DNA of 46,221 bases from contig JAUNED010000002.1 in NCBI GenBank assembly GCA_030525745.1, positions 1 through 46,221 on the forward strand. The letters run 5' to 3'. How positions within the stretch are numbered: position 1 is the stretch's first letter; every line of letters starts with the position of its first letter. Positions 34,774 through 45,027 of the stretch are shown in pieces. The translations under genes were made by a program, and so were the position numbers. Below the pieces are notes generated by a model. That model did no database searches. It was given only the letters and a program-made list of their open reading frames with translations, and was not told where the DNA came from. Source of the DNA: Lonepinella koalarum. GTDB lineage: Bacteria > Pseudomonadota > Gammaproteobacteria > Enterobacterales > Pasteurellaceae.

Positions 34774-35430
34774 ATGACAGAGATTTCAGCGGAAGCCTGT
34801 AAAGTGCGTGATGCATTATTGGCAAAAGGTATTGAAACGCCGATGATTAGACCGCAAAAATCCAAAGATGAGCGACGTGATGAAATTGAACAAAAAATGC
34901 GAGAAGTAATTGCATTAATTGGTTTGGATTTAAATGATGACAGCATTGAAGAAACACCGCACCGTTTGGCAAAAATGTTTATTGATGAAATTTTCAGCGG
35001 GTTGGATTATGCCAATTTCCCGAAAATTACCAATATTGAAAACCGAATGAAAGTCAGTGAAATGGTGTTGGTAAATGATATTACCTTAACCAGCACTTGT
35101 GAACACCATTTTGTCACTATTGATGGGACAGTTTCTGTTGCATATTATCCGAAAAAATGGGTGATAGGCTTATCCAAAATTAATCGTGTAGTTTCTTTCT
35201 TTGCTCAACGGCCACAAGTACAAGAACGTTTAACCGAGCAAATATTATTGGCTTTCCAAACTATTTTAGAGACAGAGGATGTGGCTGTGTATGTTAAAGC
35301 AACCCATTTTTGTGTGAAATGCCGTGGGATTAAGGATACTAACAGTTACACCGTCACTTCGGCTTTTGGTGGAGTATTTCTTGATGATAGAGATACCCGT
35401 AAAGAATTTTTAACGCTTATTAATAAATAA
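34774..35430 (+). CDS. folE: GTP cyclohydrolase I
   Basis: A 218-aa cytosolic enzyme turning GTP into dihydroneopterin triphosphate, the first step of folate and queuosine-precursor synthesis. Zinc ligands are Cys and His in [14 protein letters not shown] and Cys in [45 protein letters not shown] and [34 protein letters not shown] are typical. AGAGGA precedes the ATG. It overlaps the next gene (TAATG), so a DMT transporter is translated with it. It is divergent from moeA, another pterin-related gene. Confidence 0.96.
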   Translation: MTEISAEACKVRDALLAKGIETPMIRPQKSKDERRDEIEQKMREVIALIGLDLNDDSIEETPHRLAKMFIDEIFSGLDYANFPKITNIENRMKVSEMVLVNDITLTSTCEHHFVTIDGTVSVAYYPKKWVIGLSKINRVVSFFAQRPQVQERLTEQILLAFQTILETEDVAVYVKATHFCVKCRGIKDTNSYTVTSAFGGVFLDDRDTRKEFLTLINK

Positions 35431-36335
35431 TGAAATTCAGTCACTCATTTTTTTATAATGCAGCCTATATTTTATTGCTCGGTGCAGGATTTCCCCTTTT
35501 GCGTTATATGAGCCAACAATTTGATGCAAATAATAACAATATGGTACGTTTTTTCGCCGGAAGTGCGGTGCTTTTTGCTTATGGTTTATGGAAATATCGC
35601 TCGCAATATCGCCTTGTGTTAAAAAGCAAAAAATTGAGCGTAAAAGTATTGGCGTTGGGTAGTTTGATGGCCACGAATATGTATCTGTTTATTCAGGGAT
35701 TAAGTGTGACAAATGCGGTTACCGGCAGTATTTTTTCTATTATTGCAATGCCGCTTGCCATTGGTTTAGCGGCATTTTTTTATACTGATGAGCGTGAAAG
35801 AGTGAAGCAACCAAGATTTTATGTCGGTAGTTTGATTGCTATTTTCGGATCTTTATGTTTTGTATTACAGAAAAACGGCGGAACACAACTTAATCCGAGT
35901 TTTTTGTGGGGGACTTTATTTCTATTTTTGGCAATCACCATTCAAGGAATACAAAGTTTAATCATTAAGTCAATGAATAATCAGGTAAATGCTGTCGTTA
36001 TCAGTACTTTTACTGCGTTATTAGCTGCATTATTCAATTTATTTATCAGCATTTCTACTCATAAAATTACTCAACTTTCAGCGGTTTCAGAGGGATTGCT
36101 GATAGGTTTGGTTCTCACCGGCATTTATGGCATTGTAACAGGTATGTTTATGTCGTTTCATATTGTGCAAAAGCAGGGCATTGTGACTTATAATTTGTTG
36201 CAACTCGTGGTGCCTTTTTCTGCAACGGCATTTGCGTATTTGTGGCTTAATGAAACCATTGGTGTTTGGCAAATTGTTAGTGGTATCCTCATTATTTTCG
36301 GTTGCTTATTGGCGTTAAAAACCAATAGTCGCTAA
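35430..36335 (+). CDS. DMT-superfamily (EamA) transporter
   Basis: A 301-aa inner-membrane protein with ten predicted helices in two EamA repeats (about 5-140 and 150-298). GSLMATNMYLFIQGLSVTNAVTGSIFSIIAMPLAIGLAAFFYTDERE and YLWLNETIGVWQIVSGILIIFGCLLAL are typical repeat ends, each with the acidic residue before the last helix. EamA proteins export amino acids, nucleotides or other small metabolites. The one-base overlap with folE suggests co-expression, and perhaps a pterin- or nucleotide-related substrate, but that is inference only. Confidence 0.8.
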   Translation: MKFSHSFFYNAAYILLLGAGFPLLRYMSQQFDANNNNMVRFFAGSAVLFAYGLWKYRSQYRLVLKSKKLSVKVLALGSLMATNMYLFIQGLSVTNAVTGSIFSIIAMPLAIGLAAFFYTDERERVKQPRFYVGSLIAIFGSLCFVLQKNGGTQLNPSFLWGTLFLFLAITIQGIQSLIIKSMNNQVNAVVISTFTALLAALFNLFISISTHKITQLSAVSEGLLIGLVLTGIYGIVTGMFMSFHIVQKQGIVTYNLLQLVVPFSATAFAYLWLNETIGVWQIVSGILIIFGCLLALKTNSR

Positions 36336-36366
36336 GAAAAAACCGCTATTCAAATTAAATAGCGGT
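36335..36366 (-). terminator. Terminator of dxs, convergent with the DMT gene
   Basis: ACCGCTATT (36342-36350) pairs with AATAGCGGT (36358-36366). On the minus strand it is followed by TTTTTTC. It lies about 100 bases past the dxs stop; the gap in between has no gene I can see. Confidence 0.75.
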
Positions 36367-36470
36367 GAGTCTAACAGACAAATAAATTGAAAAAAACTTG
36401 CACATAACGTTGCACTAGCAACTTATCAGACCTGCCTCTTTTAAAATAGTTCAAAAAATTCCGAAAAAAA

Positions 36471-38327
36471 TTAAGATTTTTTTAAGAAATTTGTGATCTG
36501 AATTTCAATTCCTATAGCATCTAATTGTAGATCTGCGAGAATTTCCTGTTGAGTACCTTGTGGAATAAAGAAATCAGGCAAGCCAAGTTGTAAAAGTGCG
36601 GTTGTTTTTTGCAGAGAATGTAATACTTCTGCAACGGCGCTGCCAGCCCCTCCTTGAATAGCGTTTTCTTCTAAGGTGACGATCAAATTGTGGCTTTCAG
36701 CAAGTTGTTGAATACGTTGAATATCCAATGGTTTCACAAATCGCATATCCACCACAGTCGCATCTAATTTTTCTGCGGCTTCAAGAGCTGCAGGTAATAG
36801 CGTACCAAAGTTTAAGATAGCAATATGTTGCCCTTTACGAATCAATTTTGATTGACCGATCACCAATTTTTGTAATGGCTCTAATTCTACTCCAATGGCA
36901 TTACCACGAGGATAACGCACTGCTGCCGGTTTACCGCAATGCAAGCCTGTATAAAGCATTTGCCGACATTCATTTTCGTTACTTGGTGTCATGATCACCA
37001 TATTCGGAATGCAGCGCATAAAACTAATATCAAATGCCCCTTGGTGGGTTTGACCGTCAGCACCGACGATACCGGCTCGGTCAATCGCAAATAATACGGG
37101 TAAATTTTGAATAGCGATATCGTGAATTAATTGATCATAAGCTCGTTGTAGGAATGTAGAATAGATGGCCACCACAGGCTTATAACCACCAATGGCCAAT
37201 CCGGCAGCAAAGGTGACGGCATGCTGTTCGGCAATGGCGACATCAAAATATTGTTGTGGAAAACGTTCGGAAAATTCCACCATGCCTGAACCTTCTCTCA
37301 TGGCCGGTGTGATACCAACTAATAGCGGATCTTGTTCTGCCATTTCACATAACCAATCACCGAAGATTTGAGAGTAGGTTGGCTTGGTATTGGATTTTGG
37401 CAATTCTGTGGTGTTTGGATCGAATTTGGGTACGCCGTGATAACCGATAGGATCATTTTCTGCAGGCGCATATCCTTTACCTTTTTTGGTACGGATATGC
37501 AGGAATTGTGGACCTTTCAGTTCACGCATATTGCTTAATGTTGCTACTAATTCTTCTATATTATGGCCGTCAATCGGTCCGATGTAATTAAAGCCCAACT
37601 CTTCAAACAATGTACTTTCCGGAGAAAACATCACGCCTTTCATATGCTCTTCGGTTTTTTTCATAAAATTTTTTACCGTTGGCATTTTATTGAGAATTTT
37701 TTTGCTACTGTCGCGTACACCGGAATAAATGGAGCCTGAAAAAATACGGGCTAAGTGATTTTTTAATGCGCCCACATTGTTGGAAATTGACATTTCATTA
37801 TCATTCAAAATTACCAACATATCCGTATGTAAGGCACCGGCATGATTTAACGCCTCAAATGCCATACCTGCAGTGATTGCACCATCACCGATCACACAAA
37901 CGGTTTTACGCCCGGCATTCTCTTTTTCGGCGGCCACGGCAATTCCTAAACCGGCACTGATTGAGGTGGAGGAATGGCCGACACTTAATACGTCAAATTC
38001 ACTTTCTTCACGCCAAGGGAAAGGGTGAAGTCCATTTTTTTGGCGGATTGTTGGCATTTGATCTCGGCGACCGGTTAAAATTTTGTGAGGATAAGCTTGA
38101 TGGCCTACATCCCAAATTAATTGGTCGAAAGGGGTTTTATACACATAATGTAAGGCAACAGTTAATTCTACACAACCTAAACCTGAAGCCAAATGGCCAC
38201 TACTTTGACTTACGCTTTCCAGTAAATATTGGCGTAGCTCGTCACATACTTGCGGTAATTGGCTTTTTTCCATTGTTCGCAAGTCATCAGGGGAATTAAT
38301 CAGTGAAAGTAAAGGATAGTTTTCCAT
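36471..38327 (-). CDS. dxs: 1-deoxy-D-xylulose-5-phosphate synthase
   Basis: A 618-aa cytosolic thiamine diphosphate enzyme joining pyruvate and glyceraldehyde 3-phosphate, the first step of the MEP isoprenoid pathway. Motifs are [35 protein letters not shown], and the ThDP/Mg site [20 protein letters not shown] near residue 145. The transketolase-like middle domain has the catalytic Glu in [17 protein letters not shown], then [39 protein letters not shown]. Length matches E. coli Dxs (620). It lies one base after ispA in xseB-ispA-dxs. Confidence 0.97.
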   Translation of the reverse strand: MENYPLLSLINSPDDLRTMEKSQLPQVCDELRQYLLESVSQSSGHLASGLGCVELTVALHYVYKTPFDQLIWDVGHQAYPHKILTGRRDQMPTIRQKNGLHPFPWREESEFDVLSVGHSSTSISAGLGIAVAAEKENAGRKTVCVIGDGAITAGMAFEALNHAGALHTDMLVILNDNEMSISNNVGALKNHLARIFSGSIYSGVRDSSKKILNKMPTVKNFMKKTEEHMKGVMFSPESTLFEELGFNYIGPIDGHNIEELVATLSNMRELKGPQFLHIRTKKGKGYAPAENDPIGYHGVPKFDPNTTELPKSNTKPTYSQIFGDWLCEMAEQDPLLVGITPAMREGSGMVEFSERFPQQYFDVAIAEQHAVTFAAGLAIGGYKPVVAIYSTFLQRAYDQLIHDIAIQNLPVLFAIDRAGIVGADGQTHQGAFDISFMRCIPNMVIMTPSNENECRQMLYTGLHCGKPAAVRYPRGNAIGVELEPLQKLVIGQSKLIRKGQHIAILNFGTLLPAALEAAEKLDATVVDMRFVKPLDIQRIQQLAESHNLIVTLEENAIQGGAGSAVAEVLHSLQKTTALLQLGLPDFFIPQGTQQEILADLQLDAIGIEIQITNFLKKS

Positions 38328-38328
38328 A

Positions 38329-39231
38329 TTATTTTTTTCTTGTAATGATAAATTCGGCTAAGGCTCGAAGTGCGGTAGTGTCAAAAGGAATTTCATCTAA
38401 ACTTTTTACCGCACTTTCATAGAGTTGTTGTGCTTTTTGCTTGGCACCGGCTAACCCAAGTAATTTAGGATAAGTGCTTTTATCTAAATCTAAATCAGAG
38501 CCCACCGGCTTGCCGATTTCCCTTTGATCACCCTCAATATCCAGAATATCGTCTTGTACTTGGAATGCTAGGCCGATAGCTTGAGAATAAAAGCTAAATT
38601 GTTGTTCTAATACTGGATTAGTGAAATGAGGAGAGCAAATAAAGCCCATTGTTAAAGCCGCAGAAAGCAAAGCACCGGTTTTATTACGGTGAATGGTTTC
38701 CAGTTCATTCAGTGAAACCTGCTTATGCTCGGAAATTAAATCCAAACTTTGCCCCAAACACATTCCTTGCACGCCGGAGGCTTGGCTTAATACTTGCACT
38801 AAACGGAGTTTTTGTTCCGTCGAAAGTGCGGTGGATTTTGTTAAAATTTCAAAGGCAAATGCCTGCAAAGCATCGCCGGCTAAAATCGCAGTGGCATGAT
38901 CAAAGGCAATATGGCAAGTCGGTTGCCCACGGCGTAATTCATCATTGTCCATCGCAGGCAGATCATCATGAATTAGGGAATAGGCGTGAATACATTCAAT
39001 TGCCGCAGCCGCATAATCCAATTGGCTTAAATCTGCCCCTAATAAACGCCCAGTGGCATACACTAAAAACGGGCGAATACGTTTTCCTCCTAACAATAAG
39101 CCGTATTTCATGGCTTCTGCTAAAGGCGAAGGATTACTGTCAATAGGCACAAATTGTGCTTCAAGAAAGCTGTTAATCCGTTTTTGATATTGGGTTAAAT
39201 CCTGCTGAAAATCGTATGTATTAGTCTTCAT
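38329..39231 (-). CDS. ispA: Farnesyl diphosphate synthase
   Basis: A 300-aa cytosolic prenyltransferase condensing isopentenyl diphosphate with dimethylallyl and geranyl diphosphates. The first aspartate-rich motif is [15 protein letters not shown] and the second is [27 protein letters not shown] is also typical. I choose the ATG at 39231 (MKTNTYDF), which overlaps the xseB stop by 11 bases; an upstream GTG at 39246 is unlikely. Farnesyl diphosphate feeds ubiquinone and undecaprenyl lipid carriers, the latter needed by the polysaccharide cluster. Three uptake cores lie in the gene. Confidence 0.95.
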   Translation of the reverse strand: MKTNTYDFQQDLTQYQKRINSFLEAQFVPIDSNPSPLAEAMKYGLLLGGKRIRPFLVYATGRLLGADLSQLDYAAAAIECIHAYSLIHDDLPAMDNDELRRGQPTCHIAFDHATAILAGDALQAFAFEILTKSTALSTEQKLRLVQVLSQASGVQGMCLGQSLDLISEHKQVSLNELETIHRNKTGALLSAALTMGFICSPHFTNPVLEQQFSFYSQAIGLAFQVQDDILDIEGDQREIGKPVGSDLDLDKSTYPKLLGLAGAKQKAQQLYESAVKSLDEIPFDTTALRALAEFIITRKK

Positions 39232-39460
39232 TATGCTGATAATCACTTAAAGCTGCTTGATCATTTTTTTGTAGTAAAATCTGAATACGTTGTTCTGCTT
39301 GTTGTAAGCGTTGTTGCCCTTGTTGAGCCAGCTGAATGCCGTTTTCAAAGGTTTTTAATGCCTCTTCCAAAGGCAAATCCCCACTTTCCAAACGGGAAAC
39401 CATGCCTTCCAATTGTGACAAGATAGTCTCGAAATCTGCTTCTATTGTTTTGCGTGCCAT
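39221..39460 (-). CDS. xseB: Exodeoxyribonuclease VII small subunit
   Basis: A 79-aa helical-hairpin protein that binds XseA in exonuclease [58 protein letters not shown] is the whole conserved family block. It is first in xseB-ispA-dxs, the common gammaproteobacterial order, and its last 11 bases overlap ispA. xseA is not in the window. The 109-base gap to thiI on the other side must hold two divergent promoters. Confidence 0.95.
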   Translation of the reverse strand: MARKTIEADFETILSQLEGMVSRLESGDLPLEEALKTFENGIQLAQQGQQRLQQAEQRIQILLQKNDQAALSDYQHNED

Positions 39461-39569
39461 ATTATCCTCGATAACACAAACATATAAGGCGATATTCTAC
39501 TTTATTTTTCGCTTTATGGCGTAAATTTCGTTACAATAGCCGAAATTTTTTATTCTATTCGCTCTTATT

Positions 39570-41024
39570 ATGAAATTTATTATTAAACTGTTCCCTGAAA
39601 TTATGATTAAAAGCGACTCGGTTCGCAAACGTTTCATTAAAATCCTAACCAGTAATATTCGTAATGTACTGGATAAACACGATGATACCATTGCAGTGGT
39701 ACGCCATTGGGATTTTATTGAAGTACGCTCAAAACTGGAAGAAACTCGACCGCACTTAATTGAATTGTTACAACGTATTCCGGGGATTCATCATTTCTTG
39801 GAAGTAGAAGAAAAACCTTTTACCGATTTGCATCATATTTTTGAGCTGACATTATCACATGTTGGTGACAGTTTGAATGGTAAGACCTTTTGTGTGCGGG
39901 CGAAACGTAAAGGACATCATTCCTTTAGTTCGTTAGAAGTCGAACGTTATGTGGGCGGTGGATTAAATCAACATATTGAAACTGCCAAAGTGCAATTAAA
40001 AAATCCTGATGTGACCGTCAGAATTGAAATTGACCACGATAAATTATTATTTATTAAAGCTCGTTACAGCGGCCTCGGTGGTTATCCAATCGGTACTCAA
40101 GAAGATGTATTATCGTTAATTTCCGGTGGTTTTGATTCCGGTGTTTCCAGTTATATGCTGATTCGCCGTGGTTCAAGAGTACATTATTGTTTCTTTAATC
40201 TCGGCGGTGCGGCTCACGAAATCGGTGTAAAACAAATGGCGTATCACATTTGGAGCCGTTACAGTAGTTCCCACAAAGTACGTTTTATCGCCATTAATTT
40301 TGAAAAGGTAGTGGGGGAAATTTTAGAAAAAGTGGATAACGGACAAATGGGTGTGGTGCTAAAACGTATGATGGTGAGAGCAGCCTCAAAAGTGGCTCAA
40401 CGTTTTGCCATTGAAGCCATTGTGACCGGCGAAGCCTTAGGGCAAGTCTCCAGCCAAACTTTAACCAATTTACGCTTAATTGATGAAGCCGCCGAAGCCT
40501 TGGTGCTACGCCCATTGATTACTCATGATAAAGAACAAATTATCGCCATGGCAAAAGAGATTGGTACGGACGATATAGCCAAATCTATGCCGGAATTTTG
40601 TGGCGTGATTTCCAAAAATCCGACCGTCAAAGCTATTCGGGAAAAAATTGAGGCAGAAGAGAGCAATTTTGACTTTTCCGTGTTGGAAAGTGCGGTGGAA
40701 AATGCACAATATTTAGATATTCGCCAAATTGCGGAGCAAACAGAAAAAGAGGTAGTTGAAGTTGATACCGTGTCTGTGTTATCTGCCAATGATGTGATTT
40801 TAGATATTCGAAGCCCCGAAGAAACCGATGAAAATCCACTGTTGATTGAAAATTATGAAGTAAAATTACTGCCGTTTTATAAACTCTCTTCCCAATTTGC
40901 CGGATTGGATCAACGTAAAAACTATGTGCTGTATTGTGAACGTGGTGTAATGAGTAAATTACAAGCTTTGTATCTTAAAGACAGCGGTTTTACCAATGTG
41001 AGCGTCTTTGCGAAGAAAAAGTAA
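39570..41024 (+). CDS. thiI: tRNA 4-thiouridine synthase / thiamine sulfurtransferase
   Basis: A 484-aa cytosolic enzyme. An N-terminal ferredoxin-like and THUMP region (1-165) binds tRNA. The PP-loop [13 protein letters not shown] near residue 188 adenylates U8, and a C-terminal rhodanese domain (about 400-484) carries the persulfide Cys456 in [16 protein letters not shown]. It makes 4-thiouridine in tRNA and gives sulfur for the thiamine thiazole. Close to E. coli ThiI (482 aa). The rhodanese part is present, so it is the long form. It starts divergently from xseB; an unknown small gene follows 7 bases after its stop. Confidence 0.96.
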   Translation: MKFIIKLFPEIMIKSDSVRKRFIKILTSNIRNVLDKHDDTIAVVRHWDFIEVRSKLEETRPHLIELLQRIPGIHHFLEVEEKPFTDLHHIFELTLSHVGDSLNGKTFCVRAKRKGHHSFSSLEVERYVGGGLNQHIETAKVQLKNPDVTVRIEIDHDKLLFIKARYSGLGGYPIGTQEDVLSLISGGFDSGVSSYMLIRRGSRVHYCFFNLGGAAHEIGVKQMAYHIWSRYSSSHKVRFIAINFEKVVGEILEKVDNGQMGVVLKRMMVRAASKVAQRFAIEAIVTGEALGQVSSQTLTNLRLIDEAAEALVLRPLITHDKEQIIAMAKEIGTDDIAKSMPEFCGVISKNPTVKAIREKIEAEESNFDFSVLESAVENAQYLDIRQIAEQTEKEVVEVDTVSVLSANDVILDIRSPEETDENPLLIENYEVKLLPFYKLSSQFAGLDQRKNYVLYCERGVMSKLQALYLKDSGFTNVSVFAKKK

Positions 41025-41031
41025 AATAAGT

Positions 41032-41517
41032 ATGGAAAAACAGCATAGTTATCGTTTTGTACAAACCTGCAAATGTGGCTATAAGAAAGAAACTGTTCTA
41101 TCAAAAAAGCAGGCTGCGTTTCAGCTGGTTGGTTCAGATTATATGTCTTGTATTTACTGTGGTGAAGTTAAATCTCAAAATAGTGCATTAGATAAACCGC
41201 CATTGGATAATGAACTATTATGGATTTGGGGTAAAAATGAAGATTACTATTTTTCAGAGCAAGATGAAGATTTATTTCTCTCTAATATGGATAATTTGAA
41301 TTTATTATTAGAAGGGTTTGATAGTCAAGAGTTTTTGGAACACAAGAGAGGCATTATTGCCTCAGCTCTATGCTCATTATTTATTGATAATGTTTCTAAA
41401 AAATCAATTATTTTGCCTGAATTGTTAAAACGTAAAAATCATATTTTAAGCTATAAAAAACACATTTGGGGCTATCTTTGGAAAGAGGTAGAATCCTATT
41501 TAAATGCGAATAATTAA
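41032..41517 (+). CDS. Unknown 161-aa protein with CxC and CxxC motifs
   Basis: I do not recognise this protein. The N-terminus has CKCG (about 11-14) and CIYCG (about 39-43), which could form a zinc ribbon. The rest is acidic and helical (GKNEDYYFSEQDEDLFLSNMDNLNLLLEGFDSQEFLEHKRG), with the C-terminal half rich in Lys, Trp and Leu (HIWGYLWKEVESYLNANN). There is no signal peptide or membrane helix. The ATG at 41032 lies 7 bases after thiI; an upstream in-frame TTG inside thiI is unlikely. Its stop overlaps the convergent yvcK stop by 3 bases. Little or no Shine-Dalgarno is visible. An immunity-like or regulatory protein is possible; no function is claimed. Confidence 0.65.
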   Translation: MEKQHSYRFVQTCKCGYKKETVLSKKQAAFQLVGSDYMSCIYCGEVKSQNSALDKPPLDNELLWIWGKNEDYYFSEQDEDLFLSNMDNLNLLLEGFDSQEFLEHKRGIIASALCSLFIDNVSKKSIILPELLKRKNHILSYKKHIWGYLWKEVESYLNANN

Positions 41518-42449
41518 TTAGTCAATTCTCCCACTAAATAATCAATGGCTTTTGCCAATAAAGTGCGGTCGTGTCGGTAAGCGATGTCGTCCGCATTTAA
41601 ACGGCGAGCCATAATTTTTACATTTAAATCCTCTCCTACCAAATAAGCATGTTCAGGTGGCACAATGACTCCATCAATAATATGTTTACCGATGGTACGA
41701 TGAATCCATTGAATGCGTTCGTTTAGCGAAAGAGCAGCCACAGGGCTGTGTTCCATCGCCAAATTATCAATGAAAATTTTCTTGGCTTGGCTTTGTTGTA
41801 AGGTGTCGATAATTTCCGGTAATAATAATGGTGGCATAATACTGGTTAAAAAACTGCCCGGGCCAAATAAAATCACATCGGCTTTTTGCAGGGATTCTAC
41901 GGCTTCAGGCGTGGCTTTTACTTGTGGAATAAGAGAAATAGATTGCGGCATTTCTTCTAAATTATCCACGCTGACCTCACCCACAATCGTCATTCCTGAG
42001 GCAAGAGTGGCGGCTAAATGCACGGGGGTCTCTGACATCGGCACAATAAACGACCTCACTTTTAACAAATTACGAATTAAATTCACTCCTTCAGTAGGGC
42101 GAATTTGCATATTTTCTAAGGCTTTTAGCATTAGATTGCCTAAATTATGCCCAGCCAGTTCGCCACTTCCACTAAAGCGATATTCAAATAACGCTGATGC
42201 TGTGCTGGGTTCGGTTATAATTTGATTTAAACAATTTCGTAAATCTCCCCAAGCAATGCCACCGAGATCATGACGAATTCGACCTGTTGAACCGCCGTTG
42301 TCTGTAGTCGTCACAATACCGGTTAAACGTTCTTTCATAAAACTTAATGCCGACATAACACGCCCTAAGCCATGCCCTCCACCAATGGCGACAATGTGTT
42401 TGACTTCATCTAAATATTCATATTGGCTGTGACGGGTTAAATCTGACAT
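41514..42449 (-). CDS. ybhK: YvcK/YbhK-type (CofD-like) protein
   Basis: A 311-aa cytosolic protein of the CofD/YvcK superfamily, closest by eye to E. coli YbhK. The nucleotide-binding start IVAIGGGHGLGRVMSALS, then GIVTTTDNGGSTGRIRHDLGGIAWGDLRNCLNQII, GHNLGNLMLKALENM, and ILFGPGSFLTSIMPPLLLPEI follow in family order. In Bacillus, YvcK is needed for growth on gluconeogenic carbon and for cell-wall shape, and binds UDP-sugars; the gammaproteobacterial role is less clear. In many genomes this family sits next to moaA, as here, where it is divergent across the Moco leader. An uptake core lies near the 3' end. Confidence 0.9.
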   Translation of the reverse strand: MSDLTRHSQYEYLDEVKHIVAIGGGHGLGRVMSALSFMKERLTGIVTTTDNGGSTGRIRHDLGGIAWGDLRNCLNQIITEPSTASALFEYRFSGSGELAGHNLGNLMLKALENMQIRPTEGVNLIRNLLKVRSFIVPMSETPVHLAATLASGMTIVGEVSVDNLEEMPQSISLIPQVKATPEAVESLQKADVILFGPGSFLTSIMPPLLLPEIIDTLQQSQAKKIFIDNLAMEHSPVAALSLNERIQWIHRTIGKHIIDGVIVPPEHAYLVGEDLNVKIMARRLNADDIAYRHDRTLLAKAIDYLVGELTN

Positions 42450-42649
42450 ACATTAGCCTGTAAGCGGAAAAAGTGCGGTGTAATTTAGCATTTTTTTCGG
42501 CGAAATTAAACTGCTTCCGTTATTCTCCATAAATATTGGCCGCACTTTGTTGGTTATAAAATCTACTTATTTAGGGTTAAAAGCATAGAAAAAGTAATTT
42601 TTTGCGTGAAAAATATTGAATAAACCTTTAAAATTCAGTTCAAGCATCA

Positions 42650-42752
42650 TACCGAGCTATTTCGCCTACGTTGTTTATCAGATTGAAAAATAAGGTGACT
42701 TAGCCAGTAACATCCAGTTACTCAGGGATAAACGGGAAACGGTTTGTCCTCT
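42650..42752 (+). promoter_or_regulatory. Moco-riboswitch-like leader of moaA
   Basis: The leader can fold strongly. GCTA-TTT-CGCCT (42655 on) pairs with AGGTG-ACT-TAGC around 42692-42704. AGTAAC pairs with GTTACT (about 42706-42722). GGATAAAC (42726-42733) pairs perfectly, with one G-T pair, with GTTTGTCC (42742-42749) around a GGGAAACG loop. The Moco RNA motif is known upstream of moaA in E. coli and Haemophilus and blocks moa expression when cofactor is plentiful. The rest of the 323-base yvcK/moaA gap holds one full and one degenerate uptake core and no gene. Confidence 0.75.
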
Positions 42753-42772
42753 CCATCTTAGAAAGGTTTAAT

Positions 42773-43786
42773 ATGCACTATATACCAATCAAAAATGTTG
42801 GAAGTGATCGTTTGGTGGACGCTTTCCAACGTCAATATTATTATTTGCGATTGTCGATTACCGATGTTTGCAATTTTCGTTGTACCTATTGTTTGCCCAA
42901 CGGCTATCAGCCTCATCCTGAAAAAGATAAATTTCTCAGTCTTGATGAAATTCGTAGAGTAGCTACTGCATTTGCAGCTATGGGAACGGAAAAAATTCGA
43001 ATTACCGGCGGTGAGCCAACATTACGGAAAGATTTTTTACCCATTATAGATACCTTGTCACAAATTAAGGGCGTTAAAAATATCGCTTTAACAACAAATG
43101 GTTATCGTATGGCGAAAGATGTCGCTGATTGGAAAAAAGCAGGAGTGACTTCTTTAAATGTTAGTGTAGACAGTCTCGATCCGCGAATGTTTCATAGTAT
43201 TACCGGTGAAAATAAATTTCATGATGTGATGTTAGGGATAGATCGCGCTTTTGATGTGGGATACAAAAAAGTCAAAGTTAATTCCGTATTAATGCGAGAT
43301 TTAAACGATAAAGAATTTGACCAATTTTTAGCTTGGGTAAAATATCGCCCGATTCAAATGCGTTTTATTGAATTAATGCAAACCGGTGATATGGATAGTT
43401 TTTTTGATAAATACCATCTTTCAGGGCAGGTGTTAGCCGATAAATTATTAAAAAACGGTTGGCAATTACAACAAAAAGCCCTTACAGACGGACCGGCAAA
43501 AGTATTCCGTCACCCTGATTATGTGGGCGAAATCGGTTTAATTATGCCTTATGAGAAGAATTTTTGTACCAGTTGCAACCGTTTAAGAGTCTCATCAAAA
43601 GGGAAATTACATCTTTGTTTATTTGGCGAAGAAGGCATTGATTTACGGCATTTATTACAATCGGACGATCAACAAGTATTACTACGATCTCATCTTTTCT
43701 CGGCATTGCAAGGAAAACGAGAACATCATTTTTTACATCAAGGTAATAGTGGCGTTAGAACCAATTTATCCACTATCGGCGGTTAA
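42773..43786 (+). CDS. moaA: GTP 3',8-cyclase (radical SAM)
   Basis: A 337-aa cytosolic radical SAM enzyme that starts molybdopterin synthesis, forming 3',8-cyclo-GTP. The first cluster motif CNFRCTYC is at residues 33-40, followed by [12 protein letters not shown] (SAM site). The C-terminal second 4Fe-4S cluster is in [20 protein letters not shown], and the tail ends in the required GG (TNLSTIGG). It heads moaA-moaC-moaD-moaE under a Moco-type leader. moaB is missing from the run, as is common in Haemophilus-type operons. GAAAGG lies near the ATG. Confidence 0.97.
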   Translation: MHYIPIKNVGSDRLVDAFQRQYYYLRLSITDVCNFRCTYCLPNGYQPHPEKDKFLSLDEIRRVATAFAAMGTEKIRITGGEPTLRKDFLPIIDTLSQIKGVKNIALTTNGYRMAKDVADWKKAGVTSLNVSVDSLDPRMFHSITGENKFHDVMLGIDRAFDVGYKKVKVNSVLMRDLNDKEFDQFLAWVKYRPIQMRFIELMQTGDMDSFFDKYHLSGQVLADKLLKNGWQLQQKALTDGPAKVFRHPDYVGEIGLIMPYEKNFCTSCNRLRVSSKGKLHLCLFGEEGIDLRHLLQSDDQQVLLRSHLFSALQGKREHHFLHQGNSGVRTNLSTIGG

Positions 43787-43795
43787 GGAAAAATT

Positions 43796-44272
43796 ATGAC
43801 AGAATTCACCCATATTAATAACAACGGCGAAGCCAATATGGTCGATGTATCTGCTAAACAGGATACGGTTCGGGAAGCCAGAGCAGAAGTTTTTGTGATA
43901 ATGTCACCAGAAACCTTGAAAATGATTATGTTAGGCAATCATCATAAAGGCGATGTATTTGCCACCGCCAGAATTGCAGGTATTCAAGCGGCAAAACGTA
44001 CTTGGGAGCTCATTCCCTTATGCCACCCTTTATTGCTTTCCAAGGTGGAGGTGAAACTGACCGCACTTCCCGAACAAAATCAGGTTCGGATTGAAAGTTT
44101 GTGTAAATTGAGTGGAAAAACCGGCGTAGAAATGGAAGCCTTAACCGCAGCAAGTGTAGCAGCATTGACTATTTATGATATGTGCAAAGCAGTGCAAAAA
44201 GACATTGTGATTTCCAATCTACGTTTATTGGAAAAGAGCGGTGGAAAATCAGGTCACTTTAAAGTGGATTAA
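43796..44272 (+). CDS. moaC: Cyclic pyranopterin monophosphate synthase
   Basis: A 158-aa cytosolic enzyme that turns 3',8-cyclo-GTP into cyclic pyranopterin monophosphate. Family blocks are [58 protein letters not shown] and [24 protein letters not shown], with the catalytic Lys/Asp region intact. AAGGAA precedes the ATG, 9 bases after the moaA stop. Near E. coli length (161 aa). Second in the moa operon; an uptake core is in the coding sequence. Confidence 0.97.
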   Translation: MTEFTHINNNGEANMVDVSAKQDTVREARAEVFVIMSPETLKMIMLGNHHKGDVFATARIAGIQAAKRTWELIPLCHPLLLSKVEVKLTALPEQNQVRIESLCKLSGKTGVEMEALTAASVAALTIYDMCKAVQKDIVISNLRLLEKSGGKSGHFKVD

Positions 44273-44278
44273 GAAAAA

Positions 44279-44524
44279 ATGTTAAACGTATTATTTTTTG
44301 CTCAAACCAGAGAATTAATCGGTATCGAACAATTAGAACTTCCTGCTGATTTCCAAACAGCTGAACAAGTTCGCCAATATTTAAGTGAAAAAGGTGAAAA
44401 ATGGGCATTAGCATTACAAGCCGGTAAATTACTGGTTGCTATCAATCAAACTTTAGTTCCTTTAGAAAGTGCGGTTAAATCAGGTGATGAAATTGCCTTT
44501 TTCCCACCGGTAACGGGAGGATAA
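44279..44524 (+). CDS. moaD: Molybdopterin synthase sulfur carrier subunit
   Basis: An 81-aa ubiquitin-like protein ending in the thiocarboxylate-forming Gly-Gly (FFPPVTGG), with LNVLFFAQTRELIGIEQLELP at the start and SAVKSGDEIAFFPP at the end. MoeB adenylates its tail, sulfur is added, and it works with MoaE to convert precursor Z to molybdopterin. It starts 6 bases after moaC; its stop abuts the moaE ATG. An uptake core codes part of the SAVKSG stretch. Confidence 0.96.
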   Translation: MLNVLFFAQTRELIGIEQLELPADFQTAEQVRQYLSEKGEKWALALQAGKLLVAINQTLVPLESAVKSGDEIAFFPPVTGG

Positions 44525-44980
44525 ATGAGCGAGATTAAAATTGCCGTGCAACAAGCGGAATTTGATCAAAATGCGGAATATCGTTGGTTATCTGAAAATC
44601 ATTCTGTGGGAGCAACCACGATATTTGTCGGTAAAGTGAGAGACTTAAACTTAGGCGATGAAATCTCATCTTTATATTTGGAACATTACCCTGCTATGAC
44701 GGAAAAAGCTCTTCAGGAAATTGTTTTTGAAGCTAAGCAACGTTGGGATATTCAAAGGATCAGCTTGATTCATCGTATCGGACAACTAAATATTGGTGAT
44801 GAAATTGTGCTGGTCGGTGTCAGTTCTGCTCACCGTGGCGATGCCTATGCCGCTAATGAATTTATAATGGATTATCTGAAAACCAAAGCCCCATTTTGGA
44901 AAAAAGAAAAAACCTCAAAAGGCGAGCGTTGGATCGAAGAACGCCAGAGTGATTTAATTGCAGTGGATAAGTGGGCATAA
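44525..44980 (+). CDS. moaE: Molybdopterin synthase catalytic subunit
   Basis: A 151-aa cytosolic subunit that, with two MoaD, adds sulfur to cyclic pyranopterin monophosphate. GATTIFVGKVRDLNLGDEISSLYLEHYPAMTEKALQEI, RISLIHRIGQLNIGDEIVLVGVSSAHRGDAYAANEFIMDYLKTKAPFWKKEKT and GERWIEERQSD match the family, including the catalytic Lys in FWKKE. The ATG starts directly after the moaD TAA. It ends the moa unit; an imperfect uptake-sequence hairpin follows. Confidence 0.96.
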   Translation: MSEIKIAVQQAEFDQNAEYRWLSENHSVGATTIFVGKVRDLNLGDEISSLYLEHYPAMTEKALQEIVFEAKQRWDIQRISLIHRIGQLNIGDEIVLVGVSSAHRGDAYAANEFIMDYLKTKAPFWKKEKTSKGERWIEERQSDLIAVDKWA

Positions 44981-44987
44981 AAAATAT

Positions 44988-45027
44988 GGGAAAAGTGCGG
45001 TAATTTTTACCACACTTTTTATTTTTT
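44988..45027. terminator. Terminator between moaE and ttcA
   Basis: AAAAGTGCGGTAA (about 44991-45003) pairs imperfectly (one mismatch) with TTACCACACTTTT, followed by a T-rich tail on the plus strand. One arm is a full uptake core, the other a near copy. Confidence 0.75.

Noticed and set aside
39231-39246. GTG start for ispA at 39246
   Set aside because: The ATG at 39231 gives the normal family length and the usual overlap with xseB.
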